In this document: positions 9,866-19,500 of the stretch, one piece after another
How positions within the stretch are numbered: position 1 is the first letter of the stretch
Layout of the letters: every line of letters begins with the position of its first letter
Assembly: GCA_001839685.1 (NCBI GenBank)
Contig: MLAK01001382.1
Location: forward strand, 15,727 to 79,726
Length of the DNA stretch: 64,000 nucleotides
Source of the DNA: Tritrichomonas foetus
Taxonomy: Eukaryota > Parabasalia > Tritrichomonadida > Tritrichomonadidae
Reading direction: 5' to 3'
Translations under genes and position numbers: made by a program
The notes under the pieces: model-generated
Databases searched by the model: none
What the model saw: only the letters and a program-made list of their open reading frames with translations
Told to the model about the DNA's origin: nothing

Positions 9866-10627
9866 TAAAAAAGTTTATGAATTTTTGAGAATATAAATGG
9901 TCAATAATCCGACCATTTATCTTATGAATTTTCGATGTTTTTATTTCCACAAACAGTTTCCTGTATTATATTATATATTATCAGCTTGTAAGCTGCAAAG
10001 AATTCCTATATGATTGTTTTTGATTCCAATTCTGGAATTCTAAATTACCGTTTGCTTTCAATTCAATTTCAGAATTTTTTTTAATTCATTTGGCGAACTC
10101 ATTTCATTGTAAAAGTCATGCGAATAAATTGAGACATCTTTGAAAAACTATTAGAAAAAGTTCACCGGCCCAGAAACATTTCTTAAGAAATGGCATTTAG
10201 TAATTTCGATAATAATTTTTCACTTTTACAATGAAATGAAATAGTTTATCCTTCTCATGAGAAATGATTATTTCGGAGGCTAATCTGATTATGAATATCT
10301 ATGTCATGGCAATTTCAATGTCATCTCTCTACCATGAGAAAAATTACGATATATGCAGTTTTTTTTTGCATCATTTGTCAGAAAAAGGGTTTCTGAAATT
10401 CCTCTGAAGAAAATCTCTCAAAAACTCGAAATTTTTCTGAGATGAGTACAGAAATGTCGTTAATATTTTGAATGATTCTGTCAGATTTTTATCGTTACTT
10501 TGGCACAGGATCAATTAATTGTTCAAATTGTCGTTGATAACTAGAAACAAAACAAGTGAAAGACAAATCTATCGGTATCAGAAAAAGTTTAAAAATAAAA
10601 AAGATTCTTCTCAAATTTTGTATTTGT
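9866..10627. other. Intergenic with hairpin-forming element
   Basis: This 0.76-kb gap lies between the ankyrin protein and the Pmp-like gene. It contains the 141-bp inverted-repeat element at 10099-10239. The frame feeding into the Pmp-like gene is open from 10519, but the real start is downstream at 10636. Confidence 0.6.
10099..10239. repeat. MITE-like inverted-repeat element with internal palindrome
   Basis: TCATTTCATTGTAAAAGT (10099-10116) is perfectly inverted at 10222-10239: 18 of 18 bases, with a 105-base interior. The interior carries a perfect 16-base palindrome, CATTTCTTAAGAAATG, at 10177-10192. The flanks (GAAC before, AATA after) show no clear target duplication. It could be a decayed miniature transposon or the gene for a structured RNA. 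No coding capacity. Confidence 0.55.
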
Positions 10628-10632
10628 TCAGA
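10628..10632 (+). promoter_or_regulatory. TCAGA initiator of the Pmp-like gene
   Basis: TCAGA has its A 6 bases before the ATG at 10636. This supports the downstream ATG as the true start, because a transcript starting here cannot contain the earlier in-frame ATG at 10519. Confidence 0.5.
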
Positions 10633-10635
10633 AAA

Positions 10636-13600
10636 ATGCTTCTTGTTTTGCTGGCTGCTGTGGCCTCTCTCAACATCTATCGCAGCAGCTCCAGCTATTA
10701 CCAAAGCAATAGAGGCTCCTATCAGGGATTTGATCATAATTTCTTTCAAAAAAATAATAAAGCGGGTAAAGTTGGTTGCGGAAGCTACAAAGATCAAGAA
10801 TTTAAAGAATACAAGGCAGATGATGGCAATGGTGGTGCTGTTGATTGTTTTAAACCAAATGAAACTCAAATGTCTGATGTTCATATCGAAAAATGCAAAT
10901 TTATTAATTGCAAAGCAGGCCATAATGGTGGAGCAGTTCATAGTGAATGTTCAAATGATGTGACAATTATCAATTCTATTTTTCAGTACTGCAGTGCCTC
11001 AAAAAATGCTCATGCAATTAATATCAACGGAAATATAGATGAACTAAGTAAAATCCAAACGAATGTTCTGATTCAAGACTGTTCATTCAATTCTTGTGGT
11101 GATTGCAAAAGTGTGATTGTAATAAAAGGTCCATCAATTCTTGACGGTGCAGTGAATATTCAAGGATGTAATTTTTACAATGATGAATCAAGGAGTCGAG
11201 CACTTGAAATCCTTTCAAGAAGTAATTGTACAATCGAAAATTGCAAATTTAATTATTGCATAGGAAAAAATGATACTGGTGATTTAGTCAATGGTGGTGC
11301 TTTACTTTATTTTCATCAAGGAAATGATGATTATATTAATATGACAAATTGTTCATATATTGGTTGTGAAGGTAATCCTGAAGGTGAAGCATTTTATATT
11401 TCAACAAAAACTGATTTAATTCTGACAAGTTGCTATTTTAGTAAGCCAAGAAGTAAATGTAATTATTATATGTTTTTACAGATTACTAAACGCCAAAATG
11501 AGCAAAGCTGCAAATTTGTTAAGTTTGAAGATTGTATTTTTGATGAAGTTTTCACTTCAGATCGTATATCGTTTGGTGGAATGTCACTTAAAATGTCAGG
11601 TAATGTTGAAAAATTTTACTTCATTCGCTGTAGCTTTCTAAATGTATATAAAAATGGTGGAAGTGGTGGTGCTATTCAATTTGGTGAAGGTAAGTATTCT
11701 TGGAATTATGATGTATTAATTAATGAATGTCTTTTTGATAATTGTCACACACTTATTGGTGATTATGGTGGTGCAATTTATATAGACAACACAGAACCAG
11801 TAGAAATATGTAATACTAAATTCATTAACTGTAAATCTGATAAAAAAGGTGGTGCTATTTATGTCAATAGAAGCACTTCTTCTTTAAAAATTCATGATTG
11901 TGAATTTATTAATTCAAATAGCCTTGAAGGTTGTGCAATTTTCCTCAATACAAATTTAAAAAAAGTTCAAATTCAGAACATTCTAATTAAAAATGACAAA
12001 AAAGATGAATCACAACAATTAATTAATTCATCACTTTATGTCCATCAAATCAAAAATATTATTTTAAATAACATCACATTTGAAAATATGAACTGTATTG
12101 GTAATGATGGTTCTGCTGGGTTGTCAATAACACCCAATAATGGTGAAGATACTGAACAAAGCATCATTTTAAGTAGTTTAAATTTCATTAACTGTGGTTC
12201 TGGTACTGCGTTCATTGTGAACAAAATAGGAATAACTTTATATGGTTGTGAATTCACCATAAATGAAGAAACTTCAAAAAGTTCTGGTATTTTAATTCAA
12301 AATCCATGGGGCTGTTATTTATATAATTGCACTTTTACAAAATGTGAAGGTAATTTAGGAGGTGCTTTATGTTCGGAAACAGATAAAGAAATTCACGTTA
12401 TTGACACTCGTTTCATTTCAAATAAAGCAAGTATTAATGGTGGTTCGATTCATATTGTTAATCAAGAAGCCGTTGTTATTCTTGAAGGTTCTCACTTCGA
12501 TAGCTGTTTTTCAACCAATATTGGTGCAGGATCAATTTCATTAGAAAATTGTATTAAAATACTTTCAATTGAAAATTGTAAATTTTCGAATCAACAATCA
12601 GCTTATTGTATTATGTTGAATGCTGATATAATTAACTTTATGAATAACTTTTTTGAAAACTGTTTTTGCAATGATAAAAAATATGGTGGGGCTGGAATAT
12701 ATCTTGCAAATGGCAAGGACTATAAATTCAATAACATCACTTTCAGTAATTGCATACCAAACAGTAATGAAAACAGCAAAGCTTATCTTGTAATTCCAGG
12801 TGATTTTAAAAATACATTAGAATTAATTGGTTGTCATTTTAGAGGAAAAGGTGTATATGATGACAATGATAAAGCTATTTTCATTTCAAACCAAGAAACC
12901 AAACTAGTGCTACAATCTTGTGAATTCTTGAATTTAAAAACCCAAAAAGGTTCTGGATGTGCTATTGGCTCACATTCTAATTCATTTGAATGCGAAAATT
13001 GTCAATTTACAGAATGCTCTGGATGGTCAGTTTTTCATTTCTGGAAACTTTTGGATATTTCTTTCAAAAATGTAATTTTCAAAAATTGTGTAGCAGCTTG
13101 TAAAACGGGATTTATTTATCACGAGGTTGCTGAATCATTTGAATTGCTGAATTGTAGTGTAATTGGCTGTAAAAGTCAATTTCTTGGTAGCAATCCGAAA
13201 TATGATGGCGGTGCAATTAGAATTCATGATGGGGTTCAATCTGTCAAAATTGAATTGTGTGAATTCAAGGATTGTACAGGAACAGTGACTTTTCAAATTA
13301 AACCCATGGGGGGTTGCATTCGGATTTCTGATTCAGTAACATCTGTTTCAATATCAAGTTGTTCATTTTCTAGATCGTCTGCATATAGTGGAAATGCCCT
13401 TTATTTTGGAAATAATCAAGAAGCTTCTTATAATATCTTTAACTCGAGTTTTTCTGATAATTCTAATCCAGGTGAAGTAATTTTTTCACATTCTTCATTG
13501 GATATTACAAATTGTACGATTGAATTCACTTCAAACTCACAAGCATGCACTGGGATCATTGGAAACAAGTATTTGAAACTCACTAATGTTATTTTCATAA

Positions 13601-14913
13601 ACTGTAAAGTCAACAAACCAATAAATTCCAAAATATTCTCTAATAAATACACTAGACATCAGAAAACTCTATTAGAAAATTCAAAGAGTATGAATGAAGA
13701 TTCAACATATAATAAAGATGATGGTGGTGCTGTTAAATGTTTTGAAAAAGTAGAAATAAAAATGTGTAGATTTGAAAAATGTGTAGCTCAAACTGGATAT
13801 GGCGGTGCAATTTATTGTAAATTAGTGGAAGATTCCTTCATTGAAGATTCTATCTTTTGTTCAAATACAGCAAATCAAGCAGGAGCCATATTTATACAAT
13901 CAAGCAACTTTTTTTCATTGAAGAACAATAGATTTCTATATAATGATGCACAAACCTCAGCATCATCATTTATTTTTAATATTGATGGCGATGTAAACAT
14001 TGAATTATGCAATTTTACATCTATTTTAAATGAAAATGAAATTTATCAATGTGCTTTTATAAACATTGGAGATATCCTATGGATTCATGTTAGGCCTAAA
14101 ATTACTTTGGATTCATGTTATTTTGTGTGTGAAAATCCAAATGGCTTGGAAGTTGATAATGTTCTTCACTTATTTTCTTCGTCTGAGTCAAAAGTCATAC
14201 TACAGAAAGATGTTTGCTTTGATTGTCCACAAGAAAGAGCAATAAAATTATCGAATATGGAATTACTCGAAAACAATATTGGTGAAGGTGCTTTTAATTG
14301 TTTAGGAGGTGAACTGTTGCCAACAACAATTGAAGACGACGACCCTAATGTTAAAACAAAAACTGAAAACCCAACACAGAAACCAGAAGCTACTGTTTAT
14401 CCAAATAATTCAGATGTTCCATCAATTGATATTATACCATCATCGACATTGGATTCTTCATGTTCAAATGGTGGTACTGTTGAAGATGAAGATTTATTGG
14501 GAATTACAAAAACAACTTCCTTTATAATTGTTTCTGTTGTTGTTGTTGTAATTATTATTATTATAATCATTATTGTTCTTGTTCGAAAGAAGAAAAGCGA
14601 TAAATCTGATAAAAAAAGTAAAAGTAAACGTCATAATAAAAGCGATATAGAAAGCTCCAAGCATAAAACAAGAAAAGAAAAGAAGAGTAAGAAGAAGAAA
14701 GAAACTTCTGACCCTCCAAGCGAACAACATGAAACACTAACATCAGATTCAGACGAAATACTAGATCCAATTACGCGAGCATATGAAAGTTCAAGTAATT
14801 ATGATGATAGATTCTTTGATAATGATGATATTCCTCAGTATAATGTCGATCCTTTGGATCGAAGTTCAAGTAGTGATGAAAATAGTGAATGGATTAATAG
14901 ATATGAACTTTAG
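10636..14913 (+). CDS. Pmp-like beta-helix surface membrane protein
   Basis: This is a 1,425-residue type I membrane protein. M-L-L-V-L-L-A-A-V-A-S-L is the signal peptide, so I start at 10636 although the frame is open from 10519. The ectodomain is a long right-handed parallel beta-helix made of imperfect turns with repeated G-G-A-I/V and F-x-N-C motifs and dozens of Cys residues. These are the signatures of the chlamydial polymorphic-membrane-protein-like family that is expanded in trichomonads and implicated in adhesion. A Thr/Pro-rich stalk precedes a Val/Ile transmembrane helix at about residues 1296-1317. The cytosolic tail of about 108 residues is first strongly basic (K-K-K clusters), then acidic and Ser-rich, ending N-R-Y-E-L. 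The tail could bind cytoskeleton or sorting adaptors, which is inference. No autotransporter domain is present. Confidence 0.88.
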   Translation: MLLVLLAAVASLNIYRSSSSYYQSNRGSYQGFDHNFFQKNNKAGKVGCGSYKDQEFKEYKADDGNGGAVDCFKPNETQMSDVHIEKCKFINCKAGHNGGAVHSECSNDVTIINSIFQYCSASKNAHAININGNIDELSKIQTNVLIQDCSFNSCGDCKSVIVIKGPSILDGAVNIQGCNFYNDESRSRALEILSRSNCTIENCKFNYCIGKNDTGDLVNGGALLYFHQGNDDYINMTNCSYIGCEGNPEGEAFYISTKTDLILTSCYFSKPRSKCNYYMFLQITKRQNEQSCKFVKFEDCIFDEVFTSDRISFGGMSLKMSGNVEKFYFIRCSFLNVYKNGGSGGAIQFGEGKYSWNYDVLINECLFDNCHTLIGDYGGAIYIDNTEPVEICNTKFINCKSDKKGGAIYVNRSTSSLKIHDCEFINSNSLEGCAIFLNTNLKKVQIQNILIKNDKKDESQQLINSSLYVHQIKNIILNNITFENMNCIGNDGSAGLSITPNNGEDTEQSIILSSLNFINCGSGTAFIVNKIGITLYGCEFTINEETSKSSGILIQNPWGCYLYNCTFTKCEGNLGGALCSETDKEIHVIDTRFISNKASINGGSIHIVNQEAVVILEGSHFDSCFSTNIGAGSISLENCIKILSIENCKFSNQQSAYCIMLNADIINFMNNFFENCFCNDKKYGGAGIYLANGKDYKFNNITFSNCIPNSNENSKAYLVIPGDFKNTLELIGCHFRGKGVYDDNDKAIFISNQETKLVLQSCEFLNLKTQKGSGCAIGSHSNSFECENCQFTECSGWSVFHFWKLLDISFKNVIFKNCVAACKTGFIYHEVAESFELLNCSVIGCKSQFLGSNPKYDGGAIRIHDGVQSVKIELCEFKDCTGTVTFQIKPMGGCIRISDSVTSVSISSCSFSRSSAYSGNALYFGNNQEASYNIFNSSFSDNSNPGEVIFSHSSLDITNCTIEFTSNSQACTGIIGNKYLKLTNVIFINCKVNKPINSKIFSNKYTRHQKTLLENSKSMNEDSTYNKDDGGAVKCFEKVEIKMCRFEKCVAQTGYGGAIYCKLVEDSFIEDSIFCSNTANQAGAIFIQSSNFFSLKNNRFLYNDAQTSASSFIFNIDGDVNIELCNFTSILNENEIYQCAFINIGDILWIHVRPKITLDSCYFVCENPNGLEVDNVLHLFSSSESKVILQKDVCFDCPQERAIKLSNMELLENNIGEGAFNCLGGELLPTTIEDDDPNVKTKTENPTQKPEATVYPNNSDVPSIDIIPSSTLDSSCSNGGTVEDEDLLGITKTTSFIIVSVVVVVIIIIIIIIVLVRKKKSDKSDKKSKSKRHNKSDIESSKHKTRKEKKSKKKKETSDPPSEQHETLTSDSDEILDPITRAYESSSNYDDRFFDNDDIPQYNVDPLDRSSSSDENSEWINRYEL

Positions 14914-15364
14914 TCAATTTATTTTATTGATTTTTAATTTGTAGTTTTAAGTAAAATTTGTATTTCTTTCATATATAGTTTCTTTCAATTTGATAGCTCT
15001 TTCTAATTTGTCATCATCAAACACTGATTAGTAATGATGATGAAATTATCAACTGGAGAATTAAGGATAATCCTTATTAGGTTTTACTTTTCACAAATTC
15101 AGGAAAAACTAGATTTTTGAATTTAGCTTGTTAAGTGAGTTTATTTCGGGAAGAAACGATGAATGAAGAAACTTAATTGAATGATATTTTTTCAGAAATA
15201 TCACAATTAAAAATTTATATTTAGTATTTATTGTTTATAATCTTTAAGATTAATGCAAAAAAAAGTTGTTGATAGGAAAATTTCATTCGAAATATTTTTC
15301 ATTGAAGATCGGTTGAAGGTTTCAATTCTTCATCTTTCAATTAATTGTTTAACATTTCACTTAT
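14914..15364. other. Intergenic, no gene seen
   Basis: This is AT-rich sequence between the Pmp-like gene and the first cysteine peptidase. The peptidase frame is open upstream from 15253, but those 42 codons precede the signal peptide and the Inr and are taken as untranslated. Confidence 0.6.
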
Positions 15365-15369
15365 TCAGA
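15365..15369 (+). promoter_or_regulatory. TCAGA initiator of cysteine peptidase 1
   Basis: TCAGATTATATAAA leads into the ATG at 15379, with the A 12 bases upstream. The second peptidase has nearly the same arrangement. Confidence 0.5.
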
Positions 15370-15378
15370 TTATATAAA

Positions 15379-16374
15379 ATGCTTCTCTTATTAACGTTGA
15401 TAACGCCATTGACAAATGCATTTCCTTTATACCAGGCTCATGAAGAGAAGTCTTTTGTGTCTTGGATGAGAAAGAATAATGTTTTGTATACAAGTGATGA
15501 ATATAACATTCGTTTTGGAATATATTTAACAAATTCGCGTTATGTTCAAGAGCATAACGCAGGAAATCCTAGCTTTAAACTTTCTCTTAATCAATTTTCC
15601 ACATATACTCCATCGGAATACAAAGCATTACTTGGATTTAAAGTTAGCACAAATATGCTGAAAGATTTGTCCAAAAATATTGACAAAAATGAAGATAATG
15701 AATTTAAGATATCAACTTCATGTGATTGGAGAAAAGAAGGTGTTGTAAACGTGATTAAAGATCAAGGACAATGTGGATCATGTTGGGCGTTCTCAGCAAT
15801 ACAAACAATTGAATCAACATGGGCTATTGGAACAGGTACTCTTGAATCTTTTTCGGAGCAAAATTTACTTGACTGCTTCACTTGGGCATGCTTTGGATGT
15901 CAAGGTGGAACTTATTTTGAAGCATTTGTTGATATTTATAGTAGACAAAGCGGAAAATGTAATCGTGATTCAGAATACCCTTATACAGCAACAGATGGAA
16001 ATGAATGTGAATTCAAAAATCATTCATCAACAGGAAAGCTTTGGAAATATATTCATACTATCAATTACAATGATACTGATGTTGCCAGAGCTTGTGAACA
16101 GTATGGACCAATTGCTTCAGCTATGGATGCTTCTCACCCATCTTTCCAATTATACCATTCAGGACTTTATGATGAACCACAATGTGACATTAGCTATTTA
16201 AACCATGCTATTGGTATAGTAGGATTTGGTGTTTCTGAAGATACAAATTATTTTCTTGTGAGGAATTCATGGGGAAAATCGTGGGGAGAAGAAGGATATG
16301 TAAGAATGATATGGGGTAACAATCAATGTGGACTTTCATCAATGGCATATTATACAGTACATAAACTTCCTTAA
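15379..16374 (+). CDS. Papain-family (C1A) cathepsin L-like peptidase 1
   Basis: This 331-residue secreted or lysosomal cysteine endopeptidase starts at 15379, where a signal peptide (M-L-L-L-L-T-L...) begins; an earlier in-frame ATG at 15253 gives a non-signal leader and lies before the Inr. An I29-type inhibitory propeptide follows (R-F-G-I-Y-L-T-N region, an ERFNIN-like helix). The mature domain begins near C-D-W-R-K-E-G. The catalytic triad is complete: Cys in Q-G-Q-C-G-S-C-W-A-F, His in L-N-H-A-I-G, Asn in V-R-N-S-W-G-K-S-W-G. The oxyanion Gln is present. It has no C-terminal extension. The family digests host proteins and is prominent in trichomonad secretions. The neighbour at 16673 is a tandem paralogue. 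The stop codon runs into T-A-A-A, the trichomonad polyadenylation context. Confidence 0.96.
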   Translation: MLLLLTLITPLTNAFPLYQAHEEKSFVSWMRKNNVLYTSDEYNIRFGIYLTNSRYVQEHNAGNPSFKLSLNQFSTYTPSEYKALLGFKVSTNMLKDLSKNIDKNEDNEFKISTSCDWRKEGVVNVIKDQGQCGSCWAFSAIQTIESTWAIGTGTLESFSEQNLLDCFTWACFGCQGGTYFEAFVDIYSRQSGKCNRDSEYPYTATDGNECEFKNHSSTGKLWKYIHTINYNDTDVARACEQYGPIASAMDASHPSFQLYHSGLYDEPQCDISYLNHAIGIVGFGVSEDTNYFLVRNSWGKSWGEEGYVRMIWGNNQCGLSSMAYYTVHKLP

Positions 16375-16663
16375 ATAAAATCATAATTGTTTTAATTCAT
16401 AGCTTTTTTATTTTTCACTATTGCTAGTTTTCTATTGAATTAAAAGCCCTCATTTATAATTGTTAAAGATCGGTTCAATATTTTTACAATTACTTTTCGA
16501 AACATGTCTACACAAAAATAAATTTTCAATTGATGTATTTATTTTAGTCACCCAATCCATATGCTTATTAATGAATACATTAGTTTTTTTCCCGAAATTT
16601 CAGATTTTCTATTTCAGTTAAATATCATTTAAAAAATGTTTCACTTCATTTTCAATTAACTAA

Positions 16664-16668
16664 TCAGA
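16664..16668 (+). promoter_or_regulatory. TCAGA initiator of cysteine peptidase 2
   Basis: TCAGATTAAATG: the A lies 7 bases before the ATG at 16673. The context matches that of peptidase 1, consistent with duplication of gene plus promoter. Confidence 0.5.
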
Positions 16669-16672
16669 TTAA

Positions 16673-17650
16673 ATGATTGCGATTATCACAGTTATGATTT
16701 CATTTGGAATGTCATTTCCATTATATCAAGTTCATGAAGAAAAGGCATTCATCTCATGGATGAGAAGCCATAATATTGTGTATACAAGTGATGAATATCA
16801 TATCCGCCTTGGGATATATCTTACTAATGCTCGATATGTTCAAGAACACAATTCAAGAAATCCTAGTTTCAAGTTATCTCTCAATAAATTTTCAACACAT
16901 ACTCCAACAGAATACAAAGCAATATTAGGATTCAATCCAAAATATGAAAACATCAGAAAAGTGAAATTTGGAAAGATATCGAATCCGGAAACAAATATAG
17001 ACCAACTAGATTGGCGTGACAAAGGTATTGTTAATGATATTAAAGATCAAGGCAAATGTGGTTCATGCTGGGCATTTTCTGGTGTTCAATGTATCGAATC
17101 AGCTTGGGTATTAGCAGGAAACCCACTTGAAAGATTTTCCGAACAGTCTGTTGTTGATTGTACTACATCTTGTGGTGGATGTCAAGGTGGCGGTTATTAT
17201 ATTGCATTTGTTCATATTCGTTCAGTTCAATCAGGAAAACTTAACCCAGAGTCAGAGTATCCATACACTGCTACTGATGGAAATGATTGTGAGTTTTCTT
17301 TACATAGTAAAGTTGGCAACCTCAAAAATTTCTATGATGTGAGATATAGTAATGAAACCGATCTCGCAATATGTTGTGCAAATTATGGTCCTGCATGTTG
17401 CAGTGTTGATGCATCTCATGCATCTTTCCAACTATACAGTAGTGGAATTTATGATGAACCTGAATGTTCAAAAACTACTCTTGATCATGGTGTTGGTTTA
17501 GTTGGATATGGTGTAGAAAATGATGTCAAATATTGGATTGTTAGAAACTCATGGGGTAAGGCATGGGGTGAAGAAGGCTATATTCGTATGCTATGGGACA
17601 ATAATCAATGTGGCCTAGCAACACGATCAATGATAGTAACAGTTAAATAA
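16673..17650 (+). CDS. Papain-family (C1A) cathepsin L-like peptidase 2
   Basis: This 325-residue tandem paralogue of the gene 0.3 kb upstream shares the mature-propeptide start F-P-L-Y-Q-V-H-E-E-K and most propeptide motifs. A short signal peptide (M-I-A-I-I-T-V-M-I-S-F-G) is followed by the I29 propeptide and the mature domain from about L-D-W-R-D-K-G. The catalytic residues are complete: Cys in Q-G-K-C-G-S-C-W-A-F, His in L-D-H-G-V-G, Asn in V-R-N-S-W-G-K-A-W-G. Unlike copy 1 it has a C-C pair (I-C-C-A-N-Y-G-P-A-C-C), so disulphide pairing may differ. Substrate specificity cannot be read directly. The stop codon again runs into TAAA. Confidence 0.96.
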   Translation: MIAIITVMISFGMSFPLYQVHEEKAFISWMRSHNIVYTSDEYHIRLGIYLTNARYVQEHNSRNPSFKLSLNKFSTHTPTEYKAILGFNPKYENIRKVKFGKISNPETNIDQLDWRDKGIVNDIKDQGKCGSCWAFSGVQCIESAWVLAGNPLERFSEQSVVDCTTSCGGCQGGGYYIAFVHIRSVQSGKLNPESEYPYTATDGNDCEFSLHSKVGNLKNFYDVRYSNETDLAICCANYGPACCSVDASHASFQLYSSGIYDEPECSKTTLDHGVGLVGYGVENDVKYWIVRNSWGKAWGEEGYIRMLWDNNQCGLATRSMIVTVK

Positions 17651-17884
17651 ACAAACTTTTATATCAATTACTAAAAATACTTTGAAAAGCATTATTAATG
17701 ATAGATTATCTAAACTAAAGTCAAAATTAGATTTTTCTCATTCATCACAACTGAACAAATTAGTATTGAAAAATTATTGTCTCTTTCATTATTTCAATAG
17801 GCATAAATTTATTCTCCTTTGAATTGGTAATTTTTATTTATAGAAAAAGTTTTCAATTTTTACAATTGCAAAAAAAATTCTTTC

Positions 17885-18520
17885 ATGAATGGTTGCGAAT
17901 CTATCATTCAGAGTCATATTGAAGCGCAGAAAATCATTCGGGAAAATGTCAGAAAATCAATAGAAGAATATCTCGCTGCCCAGCGCAAGCCGCGGTATAC
18001 AATCAAAATGTTGAAGTTTTTTCAGAATTCTTTACACCATACAATCTCAGATATGACTGCTTTTAATACAGAGGCGCATAATGTGAATTTTTCCTTGATT
18101 CCGCAGATGCAGCGCCAATTAGGCGCAGTCAAACAAGAGGCCAAATTAATTCACAATCAAATTGAATTCCTTCAAAAGATGAGATTTGAATTTGACACGA
18201 TCGATGAATTAGAGGAAAAATTGTTAAACCACATAGAAAATATTGATAAGAAACTTTTTGAAAATACAGAAAAAGTTGAAATTCTGAGAAAAAAACTTCG
18301 CGCTTTACAAACATCAAACTCAGGATACCAAAGAAAAAATGCTTTGAAATACTGGAAAGATGAAGTTGCCTCAGAAAAACTCGTGAATAAAATCGCGAAA
18401 AGATCCCGTTCTAGGAGATTTTCCGAATCAGGAGTATCTCCACGAAGTATGATTCGTGTCAAACAGCCAATCGAGCGCCGTGATAGTAATCCGTCAAAAA
18501 ATCCACCAATACTATTTTAG
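17885..18520 (+). CDS. Coiled-coil protein of unknown function
   Basis: This 211-residue soluble protein is almost wholly helical. Residues about 1-45 are charged, and a heptad-rich coiled coil spans about residues 70-150 (Q-L-G-A-V-K-Q-E-A-K-L-I-H and the E-L-E-E-K-L-L-N-H-I-E-N-I-D-K-K region). A basic, Ser-rich tail (K-R-S-R-S-R-R-F-S-E-S-G) offers likely phosphorylation sites. There is no signal peptide and no known domain. The local base composition is less AT-rich than the flanks, with balanced codons, which supports a real gene. The start ATG overlaps a TTTCATG sequence whose T-C-A could itself be the initiator, implying almost no 5' leader. It may be a cytoskeletal or ciliary component, but that is only a guess. 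Confidence 0.75.
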   Translation: MNGCESIIQSHIEAQKIIRENVRKSIEEYLAAQRKPRYTIKMLKFFQNSLHHTISDMTAFNTEAHNVNFSLIPQMQRQLGAVKQEAKLIHNQIEFLQKMRFEFDTIDELEEKLLNHIENIDKKLFENTEKVEILRKKLRALQTSNSGYQRKNALKYWKDEVASEKLVNKIAKRSRSRRFSESGVSPRSMIRVKQPIERRDSNPSKNPPILF

Positions 18521-19488
18521 AAAAATGCTTCAGAAATTCCCCATTAGTTTTTATGAACGAATTTTTTCCTTCTTTCTTTCTCATTGATCGGCAATCTTTT
18601 ATTGAACATTCCTAAGTATTGAAATCACCCAATTGTGAAGAGAAGTAAAAGGGTGAAAAAAAATTGATGAATTCGGAAATGTAGAAAACACGAATATGAT
18701 GTCGTTTAGATGTTATTGTTAGTCGGAGTATATGCGAAATGTATCAATGAAAACGAAAATGCTCATTTGTTGGTGAAAGGAATCGTAATCATTGGATAAA
18801 GATTGATGACGATAGAAACAGAATTTTTGATACGAAAAATAGACAGCCATTTGAATCTATTCAAAAAAGGTTTAAACCTGCACTTTTTGCCCGTTGAAAA
18901 TCCGAATTTATATTTTTCAAAAATTCAATACTTTTTACAAAAGCACAGGAAGGATCTATCAAATTGAGATCATTTTGTAATTGTGAATCATTTAACGTAC
19001 AAATTGATTCTGATAATTTTCGATAATTGAAACGAGCACGTTAGCTTCTTAATGAATCCAGATTTTCTATGAATTACTCGATTGTCTCAAATCCATTCTC
19101 ATTTAGAATAAAGTCGCCATTGTGATTTTCATTTTATAAAGTGGCCTATATTCAATATCAACGATATTTCCCAATGTGAAACTTTTTTACATTTTATAGA
19201 ATTACAATTATCAAAAAGTTTACTGTAACTTTCATCTATCAGAAAATGAATTCTCATAAACTTCATTTTACTGATTCAAATCACTAAAAAATATTGGTAA
19301 ATTTGAATAATCCATTAAAGAAAAGTCATAGCAAAAAAGAAAAGTATTCAATTTTGTGAGAGACAAATCACTTCACAACTTTTTATAACCCTTTGAAAAT
19401 GTAGATTTTTTTCAAAAAAGACCGAATTAAATTTGAATGATATAAAGCGGTTATATCCGTTTGGGCTTTTTCTTCATCATTTTTATTC
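18521..19488. other. Intergenic, possible coding relics
   Basis: This stretch of about 1 kb has no complete gene. A 48-codon open stretch without Met on plus (18751-18897) has a coding-like composition (N-H-W-I-K-I-D-D-D-R-N-R...), and a 29-codon ATG frame overlaps it at 18710-18799. They may be remnants of a decayed gene; I do not annotate them as functional. Confidence 0.35.
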
Positions 19489-19493
19489 TCATT
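19489..19493 (+). promoter_or_regulatory. TCATT initiator of the EF-hand gene
   Basis: TCATT has its A(+1) 10 bases before the ATG at 19501 and matches the classical trichomonad Inr T-C-A-Y-W. Confidence 0.5.
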
Positions 19494-19500
19494 ATCCAAA

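Noticed and set aside
9665..9896. Antisense and shifted frames over the Asp/Asn tail
   Set aside because: Simple consequences of the GAT/AAT repeat; Met/Ile-only proteins.
10519..10635. Upstream in-frame ATG of the Pmp-like gene
   Set aside because: The extra 39 residues are basic and would bury the signal peptide, and the TCAGA initiator at 10628 lies after this ATG.
15253..15378. Upstream in-frame ATG of cysteine peptidase 1
   Set aside because: The signal peptide starts at the ATG at 15379, the TCAGA motif lies between the two ATGs, and the tandem paralogue starts at the equivalent point.
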